Below, piece by piece: positions 1 to 7,395 of a DNA stretch of 64,000 nucleotides (position 1 is its first letter; the number at the start of each line of letters is the position of its first letter). The DNA lies in NCBI RefSeq assembly GCF_024347655.1, contig NZ_AP025514.1:1426001-1490000 (forward strand). The letters are read 5' to 3'. Position numbers and translations under genes: made by a program. The DNA is from Vibrio toranzoniae (GTDB taxonomy: Bacteria; Pseudomonadota; Gammaproteobacteria; Enterobacterales; Vibrionaceae). A model generated the notes under the pieces. That model had not been told where the DNA came from and made no database searches. It saw only the letters and a program-made list of their open reading frames with translations.

Positions 1-106
1 ATTTGTCATTTGTATCCTTCCTTGTTAACCAGGTGACACCTGATACTCGTGCTCGTTTGAGTTTTTCTAGCTGTATTGCTTTTTCTTCTGTGACCTTGTT
101 GTTCAA
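1..106 (-). CDS. partial unknown protein at left edge (N-terminal fragment)
   Basis: An open frame on the minus strand runs off the left edge. Read from a TTG it begins MNNKVTEEKAIQLEKLK and continues with a basic, charged segment containing VSGVTWLTRKD. The composition looks coding (many K/E/R, a plausible amphipathic helix). A stop codon lies six codons upstream of the TTG, no ATG is available between them, and no good ribosome binding site is visible. I do not recognise the family. It could be a real gene whose body lies outside the window, or chance. Confidence 0.3.
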   Translation of the reverse strand, partial: MNNKVTEEKAIQLEKLKRARVSGVTWLTRKDTNDK

Positions 107-493
107 ATCAAGAAAATTGCATTATGCAAATAGAGCTATGTGTGATTTAAACAACTATTCATAAGGTTAGGAAAGGATTCGTAGTTTCACAAATGTATAA
201 TTTAAAAAGAATTTTGAAAGAAACCACAAATCCCAACACAATTAGGATGACTAAATGTTAATTAAATGTAAATAGTGCAACGGTTCACACTGTTGGTGCA
301 ACGAGATTTAGATTTTAATATTGATAATCATGTAGATAAATATTCTTAATTGAACTATTAACGATGAAATATAAACCTTTAAAAAGATTGAAATTTGGTC
401 AATAAATATTTTTATTACACTTTGATAGTTATTAATATGCTCCAAATTTGGTAGCATGGCTGAATAGTTATTGCAGTACTCTCAAGGAAGAAC
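107..493. other. AT-rich intergenic region upstream of the siroheme gene
   Basis: No convincing gene is seen. It holds a direct repeat of GTGCAAC at 275-281 and 296-302 (21 bp apart, two helical turns) and a TGATAATCAT core at 322-331 that matches about 13 of 19 positions of the Fur consensus. Both are only candidate regulator sites for the downstream gene. Confidence 0.4.
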
Positions 494-1435
494 ATGCGTT
501 ATTTTCCAATGTTTCTGGATGTAGAAAATAAGCCAATTTTAGTGGTTGGTGGGGGTGAGGTTGCTTGCCGAAAAGTAGATAGCTTATTAAGAGCAGGGGC
601 TAATGTGACTTTGGTGTCTCCCAAGGTTGCACCTTACTTAAAGCAGCTAGTTGACGAGAGTAAGCTTCACTGGGTTCAAAATTTTTACTCGTCACACATT
701 CTTTCGAAAGACTACCTGCAGGTATGGGCCACTACAGATAATCCGAGCCTGAATCATCAAGTATATAATGATGCGAAAAAACTCGGTGTTTTAGTCAATG
801 TGGTTGATGATTTGCCTTACTGTGATTTTATCACTCCATCAATGGTTAATCGTGGGAGAGTTCAGATTGCGATCTCAAGTGGTGGTGCGTCACCTGTTTT
901 GGTGAGAAATATTAGAGAAAAACTCGAAACGGTGCTTCCTCAGAACATCGGTTTAATCGCAGATTTTGGTGCATCAAAACGTAATTCGATAAAAGAATCT
1001 CTTCCTACCGTTGATGATCGTCGCAAATTTTGGGAGCGATTCTTGTCATCCAGCCTTATCGAGCAGGTGGCTGACAGGGATCAGTTAGAGTCATACTACC
1101 AACAAGCGTTAGCTGAGGGCATTGATAGCGAAGGTCAAGTAACCTGGGTTGAATTCGGGCAAGATGTAGAGTTACTACCGATGAAGGCCTTACGTTTGAT
1201 GCAAGAGGCAGAGTTAGTGCTTTCCTCGAGCGATTGTCCATTCGAGTTTATTGACCTGTGCCGTCGAGATGCAGAAAGAGAAGGTTATGTTAACAGCGGA
1301 GAGTTATCTACCAAACTTGAGAAAGCAAGAGTCGATAGATTGCGAGTGTGTGTTTTTATTCCACCAGCAAGCGTTGAATTTAACCTGTTAGTCGGTAAAG
1401 ACCTAAAACTTTCTTCTGCTAAAATACTCAGTTGA
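494..1435 (+). CDS. siroheme synthase-like precorrin-2 dehydrogenase/ferrochelatase with vestigial methylase tail
   Basis: Residues 1-213 match the N-terminal half of CysG, which oxidises precorrin-2 to sirohydrochlorin with NAD and inserts Fe2+ to make siroheme for sulfite and nitrite reductases. The NAD-binding loop VVGGGEVACRK (about 17-27), the NVVD segment with the expected catalytic Asp (about 105) and the ISSGGASPV loop with the Ser that is phosphorylated in CysG are present. Residues about 216-300 still align with the start of the CysG uroporphyrinogen methyltransferase domain (ALRLMQEAELVL, LCRRDAER). However, the glycine-rich GAGPGD SAM loop is gone, and the protein stops at 313 residues against about 457 for full CysG. 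I infer that it works only as dehydrogenase/chelatase. It lies alone, with a hairpin terminator downstream. Confidence 0.85.
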   Translation: MRYFPMFLDVENKPILVVGGGEVACRKVDSLLRAGANVTLVSPKVAPYLKQLVDESKLHWVQNFYSSHILSKDYLQVWATTDNPSLNHQVYNDAKKLGVLVNVVDDLPYCDFITPSMVNRGRVQIAISSGGASPVLVRNIREKLETVLPQNIGLIADFGASKRNSIKESLPTVDDRRKFWERFLSSSLIEQVADRDQLESYYQQALAEGIDSEGQVTWVEFGQDVELLPMKALRLMQEAELVLSSSDCPFEFIDLCRRDAEREGYVNSGELSTKLEKARVDRLRVCVFIPPASVEFNLLVGKDLKLSSAKILS

Positions 1436-1498
1436 GGTGAGAGCTTTCTAGTTACTTAAAATCAGCTGGGAGGCTCCAATTAAAATAATCACACAAGT

Positions 1499-1532
1499 AA
1501 AAAGCCACTTCCCATAAGGAAGTGGCTTTTTG
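1499..1532. terminator. bidirectional rho-independent terminator
   Basis: The arms GCCACTTCC (1505-1513) and GGAAGTGGC (1519-1527) are flanked by A and T runs. It sits between the converging siroheme-synthase-like gene and yajQ and can serve both strands. Confidence 0.85.
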
Positions 1533-1619
1533 ATATTTTAAACACCATACTTTGCTGTTTAATCAAGAACAAACAAAGGGTGAATAGCAAACAAAATCCG
1601 TTGGATATAACCAGTGTGA

Positions 1620-2102
1620 TTAGTCGCGGAAGTTATCAAACTGGAAAGGTTGACCAAGTTCACCGTTACGAACAAGTGCCATAACCGCTTGTAGGTCATC
1701 ACGCTTCTTACCTGTAACACGAACTTTTTCGCCTTGGATAGCCGCTTGAACCTTAACTTTGTTGTCTTTGATTAGCTTAACGATTTTCTTAGCAACATCG
1801 GTTTCGATACCTTGCTTGAAGATAACCGTTTGGTGCCAAGTGCGACCTGTTTGGTCTGCAGCCTTTGCTTCCATCGCGTTAGGATCAACATTACGCTTTG
1901 TTAGGTTGCTACGAAGGATATCGCGCATTTGCTTCAGTTGGAAATCGTCTTGAGCAGTCAGTTTTACCGACTCATCTTTGTAATCAAAGCTAGCCTCTAC
2001 ACCACGGAAATCGAAACGAGTCGATAGTTCACGGTTAGCATTGTCTACAGCGTTGCGTAGTTCTACTGATTCTACTTCAGAGATAATGTCAAATGATGGC
2101 AT
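1620..2102 (-). CDS. yajQ: YajQ family nucleotide-binding protein
   Basis: This 160-residue protein is typical of YajQ, a soluble two-domain ferredoxin-like fold protein. It starts [11 protein letters not shown], carries [13 protein letters not shown] near residue 30 and ends with [14 protein letters not shown], all hallmarks of the family. Family members bind nucleotides or RNA, and a Xanthomonas homologue is a cyclic di-GMP receptor, so a signalling role is possible here but not shown. It follows aroH by 12 bases. Its AAGGA ribosome binding site overlaps the aroH stop codon, which suggests one transcript with translational coupling. Confidence 0.9.
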   Translation of the reverse strand: MPSFDIISEVESVELRNAVDNANRELSTRFDFRGVEASFDYKDESVKLTAQDDFQLKQMRDILRSNLTKRNVDPNAMEAKAADQTGRTWHQTVIFKQGIETDVAKKIVKLIKDNKVKVQAAIQGEKVRVTGKKRDDLQAVMALVRNGELGQPFQFDNFRD

Positions 2103-2114
2103 TGTGTTGTGTCC

Positions 2115-3173
2115 TTAAGCTAAATTTCTATCTTTAATTGCCGTTGCAAGCATGTCTAGCATTGTTGCGGTATCTTCCCAGCTTAGGCATGGGTCAGTGA
2201 TAGACTTGCCGTATTCTAGGTTATTGATATCTGTCATTGGCTGGTTGCCTTCAACAATGAAGCTTTCCGCCATGATGCCTGCAATTTGATTCTTGTTAGA
2301 TTTTATCTGTTCACAAATATCTTGCGCAACCTCTAACTGTTTACGGTGCTGCTTTTGACAGTTTGCGTGGCTAAAGTCTACAACTAAGCGCTGAGGCAGA
2401 TCGAACTCGGCAAGTTGCTTACATGCACTATCTACAGATTCAGCATCGAAGTTAGGGCCTTTATCACCACCACGTAGAATAATATGACCATATGGGTTAC
2501 CAGCAGTACGATAAACTGTCATGCGGCCATTCTTGTCTGGTGAGTAGAAGTAGTGGGAAGCGTGTGCAGCACGAATCGCATCAATAGCAATCTTGATATT
2601 GCCGTTCGTTGCGTTTTTAAAACCCACAGGGCAAGAAAGTGCAGAAGCCATTTCACGGTGAATCTGAGATTCAGTCGTACGAGCGCCGATTGCGCCCCAA
2701 GTTATAAGGTCTGCAATATATTGACCAGTGATCATATCAAGGAATTCAGTCGCAGTAGCAAGGCCAAGCTTATTGATATCAAGTAGAAGTTTGCGAGCTT
2801 TGTTTAAGCCTGTTTCAAGTGCGTATGAGCCATCAAGATTGGGATCGGTAATCAAACCTTTCCAACCGACAACAGTACGCGGCTTCTCGAAGTAGGTTCT
2901 CATTACAACGAACAATTCATCTTTGTATTGCTCTTGAATCTGACTTAGGCGCTCAGCGTAGTCAAGTGCGGCTTCTGTGTCGTGAACAGAGCAAGGGCCG
3001 ACGATAACTAATAGGCGGTTATCACGACCCGTTAGGATATCTTCGATTTGGCGGCGAGAATTTTTAATGCGCTCAGCAACGTCGTCAGTAATAGGGTGTG
3101 CATTGCCTAATTCGGCAGGAGTTGGCATAGGACCCAGAGCTTGGGTTCTCAACTCATCAGTTTTTAATGGCAT
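2115..3173 (-). CDS. aroH: 3-deoxy-7-phosphoheptulonate (DAHP) synthase, AroH-like
   Basis: It condenses phosphoenolpyruvate with erythrose 4-phosphate, the first step of the shikimate pathway to aromatic amino acids. GPCSVHD (59-65), KPRTVVGWKG (97-106) and SHANCQKQHRK (about 268) are the class I active-site motifs. Of the three E. coli isozymes it resembles the tryptophan-sensitive AroH most (TDELRT near the start, TATEFLDM, NCQKQHRKQLEV), so feedback by tryptophan is likely but inferred. The length of 352 residues is normal. No clear TrpR operator was recognised in the roughly 200 bp upstream. It is first in a two-gene unit with yajQ. Confidence 0.88.
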   Translation of the reverse strand: MPLKTDELRTQALGPMPTPAELGNAHPITDDVAERIKNSRRQIEDILTGRDNRLLVIVGPCSVHDTEAALDYAERLSQIQEQYKDELFVVMRTYFEKPRTVVGWKGLITDPNLDGSYALETGLNKARKLLLDINKLGLATATEFLDMITGQYIADLITWGAIGARTTESQIHREMASALSCPVGFKNATNGNIKIAIDAIRAAHASHYFYSPDKNGRMTVYRTAGNPYGHIILRGGDKGPNFDAESVDSACKQLAEFDLPQRLVVDFSHANCQKQHRKQLEVAQDICEQIKSNKNQIAGIMAESFIVEGNQPMTDINNLEYGKSITDPCLSWEDTATMLDMLATAIKDRNLA

Positions 3174-3379
3174 GTGATAGTTTTTTATTCTATTGCGAAG
3201 TGGTTAAGATAACGGAATTGAACAGAGGAATAAACTCTCTAAGTCAAAGTTATCTCTGTTATTGCTAATATTCTTATTTTTATCCGTGGGCCAATGCTAA
3301 ATAAGGGATTTTCACTTGTATTAACAGGCAGCTATCGGTACTTTCGTTTGAACACAACATAAAAAATGCTGGAGCAGCA

Positions 3380-4267
3380 ATGACTCAAAAAAATCAAAGC
3401 ACTTTGCACCCAGAACTTGTTTTAGGCGATGTGCTGCCTTCTTATAACGATAATCATAATTCCAATCACTTATACGTTTCACTATCTGAACTGGTCATGG
3501 AGCGTGTTTTTTATCATCCAAGCATAGGGTCTCACTTTGAAACACTTTCTGACATCGAGAAAACATCGCTAAATGCCATTCTTGGTGATAAGAGTGTCGA
3601 TGAACATTTTGTCTCAACACTCGTTATAGCGATTCAAGCTGCAGTTCAACCCCATCACAAGACGGTACGTATTGCTTTGAGCGACGCAGATAGTTACAGT
3701 TTTCGCTCTTTGTTGGGCGGGAATTGCGAAACAGAAGAAATTAACCCAGCGCTTGGTATTCGTGGTGTAGGTCGCTACGCAACACAAGAATACAGTAAGG
3801 CATTCGCACTTGAGTGTCAGGTAATCAAAACGTTGCGAGAGCAGGGCATTAACGTTGAAATCGTTGCTCCTTACGTTCGTGCATTAAGTGATGCTGCTAA
3901 GATTATCGATTTACTTGCCGAACAAGGGCTACCTCGTGGGTTGAATGGCTTGAAAGTGTTGTTTTCGTGCGATGTGCCATCAGCTGTAATTTTGAGTGAA
4001 CGATTATTGCATTACTTTGATGGCACGGTAGTGAATATCGATAGTTTAGCGTCTTTCACTTTAGGTGTAGATAAGCAAAATGAAGCACAACAACATGCCT
4101 TTGATCCCCAGAACGAAGCGGTTATTACCTTATTGGACATGATTGTTAAAGCAACGCTTCATGTTAAGAAACCAGTATTGCTAGTGACTCAAGGGTTGGT
4201 AGATTATCCTCGATTACAAGGTTACATTGCCGATCTTGAAGGTGTTGATACGGTTGTTACCGCATAA
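3380..4267 (+). CDS. stand-alone PEP-synthase C-terminal-domain-like protein, probably inactive
   Basis: Residues 120-295 follow the PEP-binding TIM-barrel domain of phosphoenolpyruvate synthase: NPALGIRGVGRY (122-133) for NPMLGFRGAARY, then FALECQVIK, FDGTVVNIDSL, FTLGVD and FDPQNEAV, in family order. The swivelling phosphohistidine domain and the ATP-grasp domain are absent; residues 1-119 are unrelated to them as far as I can see. Key residues have changed: the GSND metal loop reads NIDS, the metal-ligand Glu of CEIPSN is Asp (CDVPSA), and the catalytic Cys of GICGQ is missing (LLVTQ). I infer a non-catalytic ligand-binding or regulatory protein. The start has a good GGAG seven bases upstream. 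The gene is monocistronic. Confidence 0.75.
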   Translation: MTQKNQSTLHPELVLGDVLPSYNDNHNSNHLYVSLSELVMERVFYHPSIGSHFETLSDIEKTSLNAILGDKSVDEHFVSTLVIAIQAAVQPHHKTVRIALSDADSYSFRSLLGGNCETEEINPALGIRGVGRYATQEYSKAFALECQVIKTLREQGINVEIVAPYVRALSDAAKIIDLLAEQGLPRGLNGLKVLFSCDVPSAVILSERLLHYFDGTVVNIDSLASFTLGVDKQNEAQQHAFDPQNEAVITLLDMIVKATLHVKKPVLLVTQGLVDYPRLQGYIADLEGVDTVVTA

Positions 4268-4426
4268 TTAATAAGCCCAGCGATATAAGTTGGCTTGAAG
4301 CGTTAATGCTTCAAGAATGAAAGAGATATTATCGTTAGATGATATCTCTTTTTTGTAACATTTTTTTGACATTGCTATCTTGAGTCTATTAACTGGTCAG
4401 ATGACTAATAGTGCTAGGTGACTTGG

Positions 4427-4912
4427 ATGCTAACTAATCTACAAAAAGCTAATCTCTACTTAACTATGTTTGGTATGTTTAAAGTGCCGTTAATTTGGTT
4501 ATGTAGGCCGAAGTTACTCGCTCTTGATGATCAGCATGTCGAGCTTAAGATTCCTCTCAAAAGAAGAACTAAGAACCACTTAAATAGTATGTATTTTGGT
4601 GTACTAGCAGTGGGAGCTGATGTCGCGGGAGGCTTTCTTGCTATGAGTAAATCCCAGCAGCAAGGAGAGAAGATTTCTCTGGCGTTTAAAGAGGTAACAG
4701 GCAACTTTTTGAAACGCCCTGAAGGTGATGTACATTTCACGTGTAATGACGGTGAGCTCATCAATACTATGTTAGCCGAAACGATTTCGACTGGAGCGCG
4801 TGTTAACCAACCCGTGACTATTATCGCTACCTGTCCATCTTTGCATGGTGATGAACCGATGGCCGAGTTTCAGTTAACACTTTCTATTAAGAAAGTGCAT
4901 GCTGGAAAATAG
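4427..4912 (+). CDS. DUF4442 hotdog-fold protein (thioesterase-like)
   Basis: The protein has 161 residues from an ATG with AGGTGA five bases upstream; an in-frame GTG nine bases earlier is less likely because it overlaps that site. The sequence (RTKNHLNSMYFGVLAVGADVAGGFLAM, then KEVTGNFLKRPEGDVHFTC) fits the DUF4442 family, a PaaI-like hotdog fold in which HLNSMYFG takes the place of the usual catalytic loop. A role on acyl-CoA thioesters is inferred from the fold; the substrate is unknown. It is single and converges with the membrane protein downstream. Confidence 0.7.
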   Translation: MLTNLQKANLYLTMFGMFKVPLIWLCRPKLLALDDQHVELKIPLKRRTKNHLNSMYFGVLAVGADVAGGFLAMSKSQQQGEKISLAFKEVTGNFLKRPEGDVHFTCNDGELINTMLAETISTGARVNQPVTIIATCPSLHGDEPMAEFQLTLSIKKVHAGK

Positions 4913-4982
4913 CTTGAAAGTAGAAGGTTATCTTGGAGCAGAGAGTCGGTTGAAATAGGAGATAACATTCGAATAGGAAGAG

Positions 4983-5011
4983 CGGTATGTGATTTTAATA
5001 CCCACATACCG
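4983..5011. terminator. hairpin between convergent genes
   Basis: The perfect arms CGGTATGTG (4983-4991) and CACATACCG (5003-5011) lie between the DUF4442 gene and the convergent membrane-protein gene. There is no strong T run, so termination is plausible rather than certain. Confidence 0.5.
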
Positions 5012-5018
5012 TATAACA

Positions 5019-6374
5019 CTATGACTCTTGAGTGATTTGCTCTATATCAACAATTTTTGAGCGGTTCATTACGATTTTCCAACGGTAATATGTTGGATCA
5101 CTATCGTGGTTGTTCTCTTTGATGATCAGGTTAAGAAGGTGGCGCTTTTCAACGGATTCTCGGCTGACTTGCCCCTCATTCAAGCGATAAATCTTATTTG
5201 AACTCTTGTCCATCAAACGTGTCAGTGCTCTTAGGCTGATAGAAAGCGTTTCACGAGTCTCCTCGTAACCACTCATAAATGTCGATGTCGACATTTCTGT
5301 GTGCGAACGATAATGTAATACCTGCTCTTCACGCTGCACAACCCGTCTCTTACGGAGCAATTGAATGCGATCAGCTAACTTAGAAAAGTTTGCGTAATCT
5401 AACCATTCAAGCTTATGGCCGACTAATTTATTGGTAGTTGGGTCAAAGTAGCGACGTTTCCATCTCGGCTTGCCTTTACGAAGCCAACGCCAAAGGATAT
5501 CCCTTAAGTCATCTTTGAATATCTCGCGTAAAGCATAGATGAATGACATAGACACAATGAAAGAAGCAGTAATCTCCCCCAGGAAATCACGAGCCAATAT
5601 GACGGTTGTGGTAACCACTACCATGACTAAACCTGTAGCTATCCCTTTAACGGCACGCTTTACGTTTTTACCCAGTGATGTGGTCTTCTCTTTGAGAACA
5701 ATAGGGTGCTCAATCAAGCGGCGCAGTAAGCGCATTTTGTTACTCAGGCGAGTAACGTCTTCTCGCACCTTGGCTGAGTTATAACGATTGAGTTGACGGT
5801 GAGCCGTTTCCTTATCACAGAGTATTAAGAGACGCTCTTTGATCGTGGAATATTCACTACCGCGTGGCATGTGTGAAACCAGTGATAAGAATTTTTGCTC
5901 GGTGTACCAAGAGAGGTAGTTATCAATGTTTTCGTAGTAACGTTTGAGGTTTTCTTCATAAGGAATACTTCGACGAAGCTTCTTCAAAATATCCAACGCT
6001 AACTCAATGACTTCGTCGACTTCATCAGCCGTTACATTGTCACTATCAGTTTTATTTAAACTACTGACTGCTTTATCTAAAGCGATGACATATTGATACG
6101 CAAACAAACTCAAACTTACACGATATTGTGTGGTGGACAAGCGTCTGCGTTTTGCCAAACGGCTGTGTACCAGTGGCAAGAGTGTTTTATCACTGTAGTA
6201 AGCTCGTTGCTGAGTAATTGAACTGTAAAAGAAGGCACTTTCAGACAGTACTTCTGGCGTCAGTCCGAGTTCACCGGGGATGAATAGATAAACGTCCATG
6301 TCGAGCTTCTTTGTCTTAGCCATTGCATGGTTAATTTTAAGTGTTATCGCATCTTGTTTATCGACGGTGATCAA
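5019..6374 (-). CDS. unknown two-helix membrane protein, 451 residues
   Basis: I do not recognise this family. Two hydrophobic stretches (about 244-262, GLVMVVVTTTVIL; about 268-286, ITASFIVSMSFIYAL) form a membrane hairpin between two large charged cytoplasm-type regions. The N-terminal 240 residues are helical and rich in K/R/E. The C-terminal 160 contain a basic cluster (WRWLRKGKPRWKRRYFD) and end without a signal. There is no signal peptide and there are no enzyme motifs. It is divergent from the CvfB gene 97 bp away and may share its promoter region. Codon use resembles its neighbours, so it looks resident rather than recently acquired. Confidence 0.75.
   Translation of the reverse strand: MITVDKQDAITLKINHAMAKTKKLDMDVYLFIPGELGLTPEVLSESAFFYSSITQQRAYYSDKTLLPLVHSRLAKRRRLSTTQYRVSLSLFAYQYVIALDKAVSSLNKTDSDNVTADEVDEVIELALDILKKLRRSIPYEENLKRYYENIDNYLSWYTEQKFLSLVSHMPRGSEYSTIKERLLILCDKETAHRQLNRYNSAKVREDVTRLSNKMRLLRRLIEHPIVLKEKTTSLGKNVKRAVKGIATGLVMVVVTTTVILARDFLGEITASFIVSMSFIYALREIFKDDLRDILWRWLRKGKPRWKRRYFDPTTNKLVGHKLEWLDYANFSKLADRIQLLRKRRVVQREEQVLHYRSHTEMSTSTFMSGYEETRETLSISLRALTRLMDKSSNKIYRLNEGQVSRESVEKRHLLNLIIKENNHDSDPTYYRWKIVMNRSKIVDIEQITQES
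6031..6043. other. matS-like site, one mismatch
   Basis: GTTACATTGTCAC fits GTGACRNYGTCAC except at position 3. It lies inside the gene of the unknown two-helix membrane protein, 38 kb left of dif. Confidence 0.35.
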
Positions 6375-6434
6375 CGATGTCTCCTAGAATATAAAAATAT
6401 GAATGAAACTAGCGAAAGCATATCAGAGATCACG

Positions 6435-6440
6435 TATAAT
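6435..6440 (+). promoter_or_regulatory. candidate -10 box for cvfB-like gene
   Basis: A perfect TATAAT lies 31 bp upstream of the chosen ATG. It falls inside the 5-prime part of a longer open frame, which supports the downstream start. No good -35 hexamer was found. Confidence 0.4.
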
Positions 6441-6471
6441 CTCCGCCAAATTTAAAGTAGAGACAATCTTG

Positions 6472-7311
6472 ATGATTAATATTGGTCAAATAAACAATTT
6501 AGAAGTAGTAAAACAAGCAGAGTTCGGCGTATTCCTTGATGCTAGTGACTATGGAACTGTGTTGCTTCCGAAACGGTTTACTCCTGAAGGTGTGGAAATT
6601 GGTCAAAAACTAGATGTTTTCTTATACATTGACTCTGACAACCAGATTGCGGCAACCACAGAAAAGCCTATTGCTCAAGTGGGTCAGTTTGGCTTGATGA
6701 CTGTCGAAGGTGTCAACAGCACTGGTGCATTCATGAGTTGGGGCGTGAAAGGTAAAGACCTACTGGTTCCTTTCAGTGAGCAACGTGGCCGCTTAAACGA
6801 AGGTCAATCAATCTTAGTATATGTGTATATCGATAAAGCATCTAGCCGTATTGTAGGTACAACGAAGTTCAATAAGTGGTTAGACAATACACCTGCTACT
6901 TATAAGCAAAACGAGCAAGTGGATCTGATTATCGCTGAACGCACCCAATTGGGTTACAAAGCGATCGTGAATGGTGAACACTGGGGCATGATTTTCCCAT
7001 CGGAGATTATCGGTAAGTTGTTCATTGGTAAAATGTTGAAAGGTTACATCAAAAACGTTCGTGAAGAAGATGGGAAAATCGATCTGTCACTTCAGAAGAT
7101 TGGTGTGGAGAAAATGGATGATCTAAGTATTAAGGTTCTTGATCTGCTTGAGAAGAAAGGCGGTTACTTGCCTTTGAATGATAAGTCTTCTCCTGAGGTT
7201 ATTTTCTCTGCATTTAGAACCAGTAAAGGTACTTTTAAGAAGACAATTGGTGGTTTGTACAAATCTGGTAAAATCACTATCGACAAAGAAGGTATCAGCT
7301 TAGTGAAATAA
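6472..7311 (+). CDS. cvfB: CvfB family S1 RNA-binding protein
   Basis: This 279-residue protein has consecutive S1-like beta-barrel segments: MINIGQINNLEVVKQAEFGVFLDA at the start, QFGLMTVEGVNSTGAFMSWG, and GYKAIVNGEHWGMIFPSEI. A winged-helix-like C-terminus follows (LLEKKGGYLPLNDKSSPEVI, FKKTIGGLYKSGKI). This is the CvfB/YitL architecture; the Staphylococcus member binds RNA and affects virulence. The role here is probably RNA binding in the cytoplasm. The open frame extends 23 codons further upstream, but that part contains a TATAAT box and is unlike the family, so the internal ATG is preferred. It is monocistronic with a strong terminator. Confidence 0.8.
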   Translation: MINIGQINNLEVVKQAEFGVFLDASDYGTVLLPKRFTPEGVEIGQKLDVFLYIDSDNQIAATTEKPIAQVGQFGLMTVEGVNSTGAFMSWGVKGKDLLVPFSEQRGRLNEGQSILVYVYIDKASSRIVGTTKFNKWLDNTPATYKQNEQVDLIIAERTQLGYKAIVNGEHWGMIFPSEIIGKLFIGKMLKGYIKNVREEDGKIDLSLQKIGVEKMDDLSIKVLDLLEKKGGYLPLNDKSSPEVIFSAFRTSKGTFKKTIGGLYKSGKITIDKEGISLVK

Positions 7312-7326
7312 GCGACCCTCTCGGTC

Positions 7327-7365
7327 AAAAAAAGCCCAAACAATTAATGTTGTTTGGGCTTTTTG
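7327..7365. terminator. bidirectional rho-independent terminator
   Basis: The arms GCCCAAACAA (7334-7343) and TTGTTTGGGC (7350-7359), with A and T runs outside, serve the converging cvfB-like and rsmF genes. Confidence 0.9.
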
Positions 7366-7395
7366 TTTATCAATGTGTATTCAGCTCGCAAGCTT

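Noticed and set aside
3220..3262. Leader hairpin/attenuator for aroH
   Set aside because: Only an imperfect ACAGAG-type stem is present, with no Trp-rich leader peptide and no T run on the minus strand.
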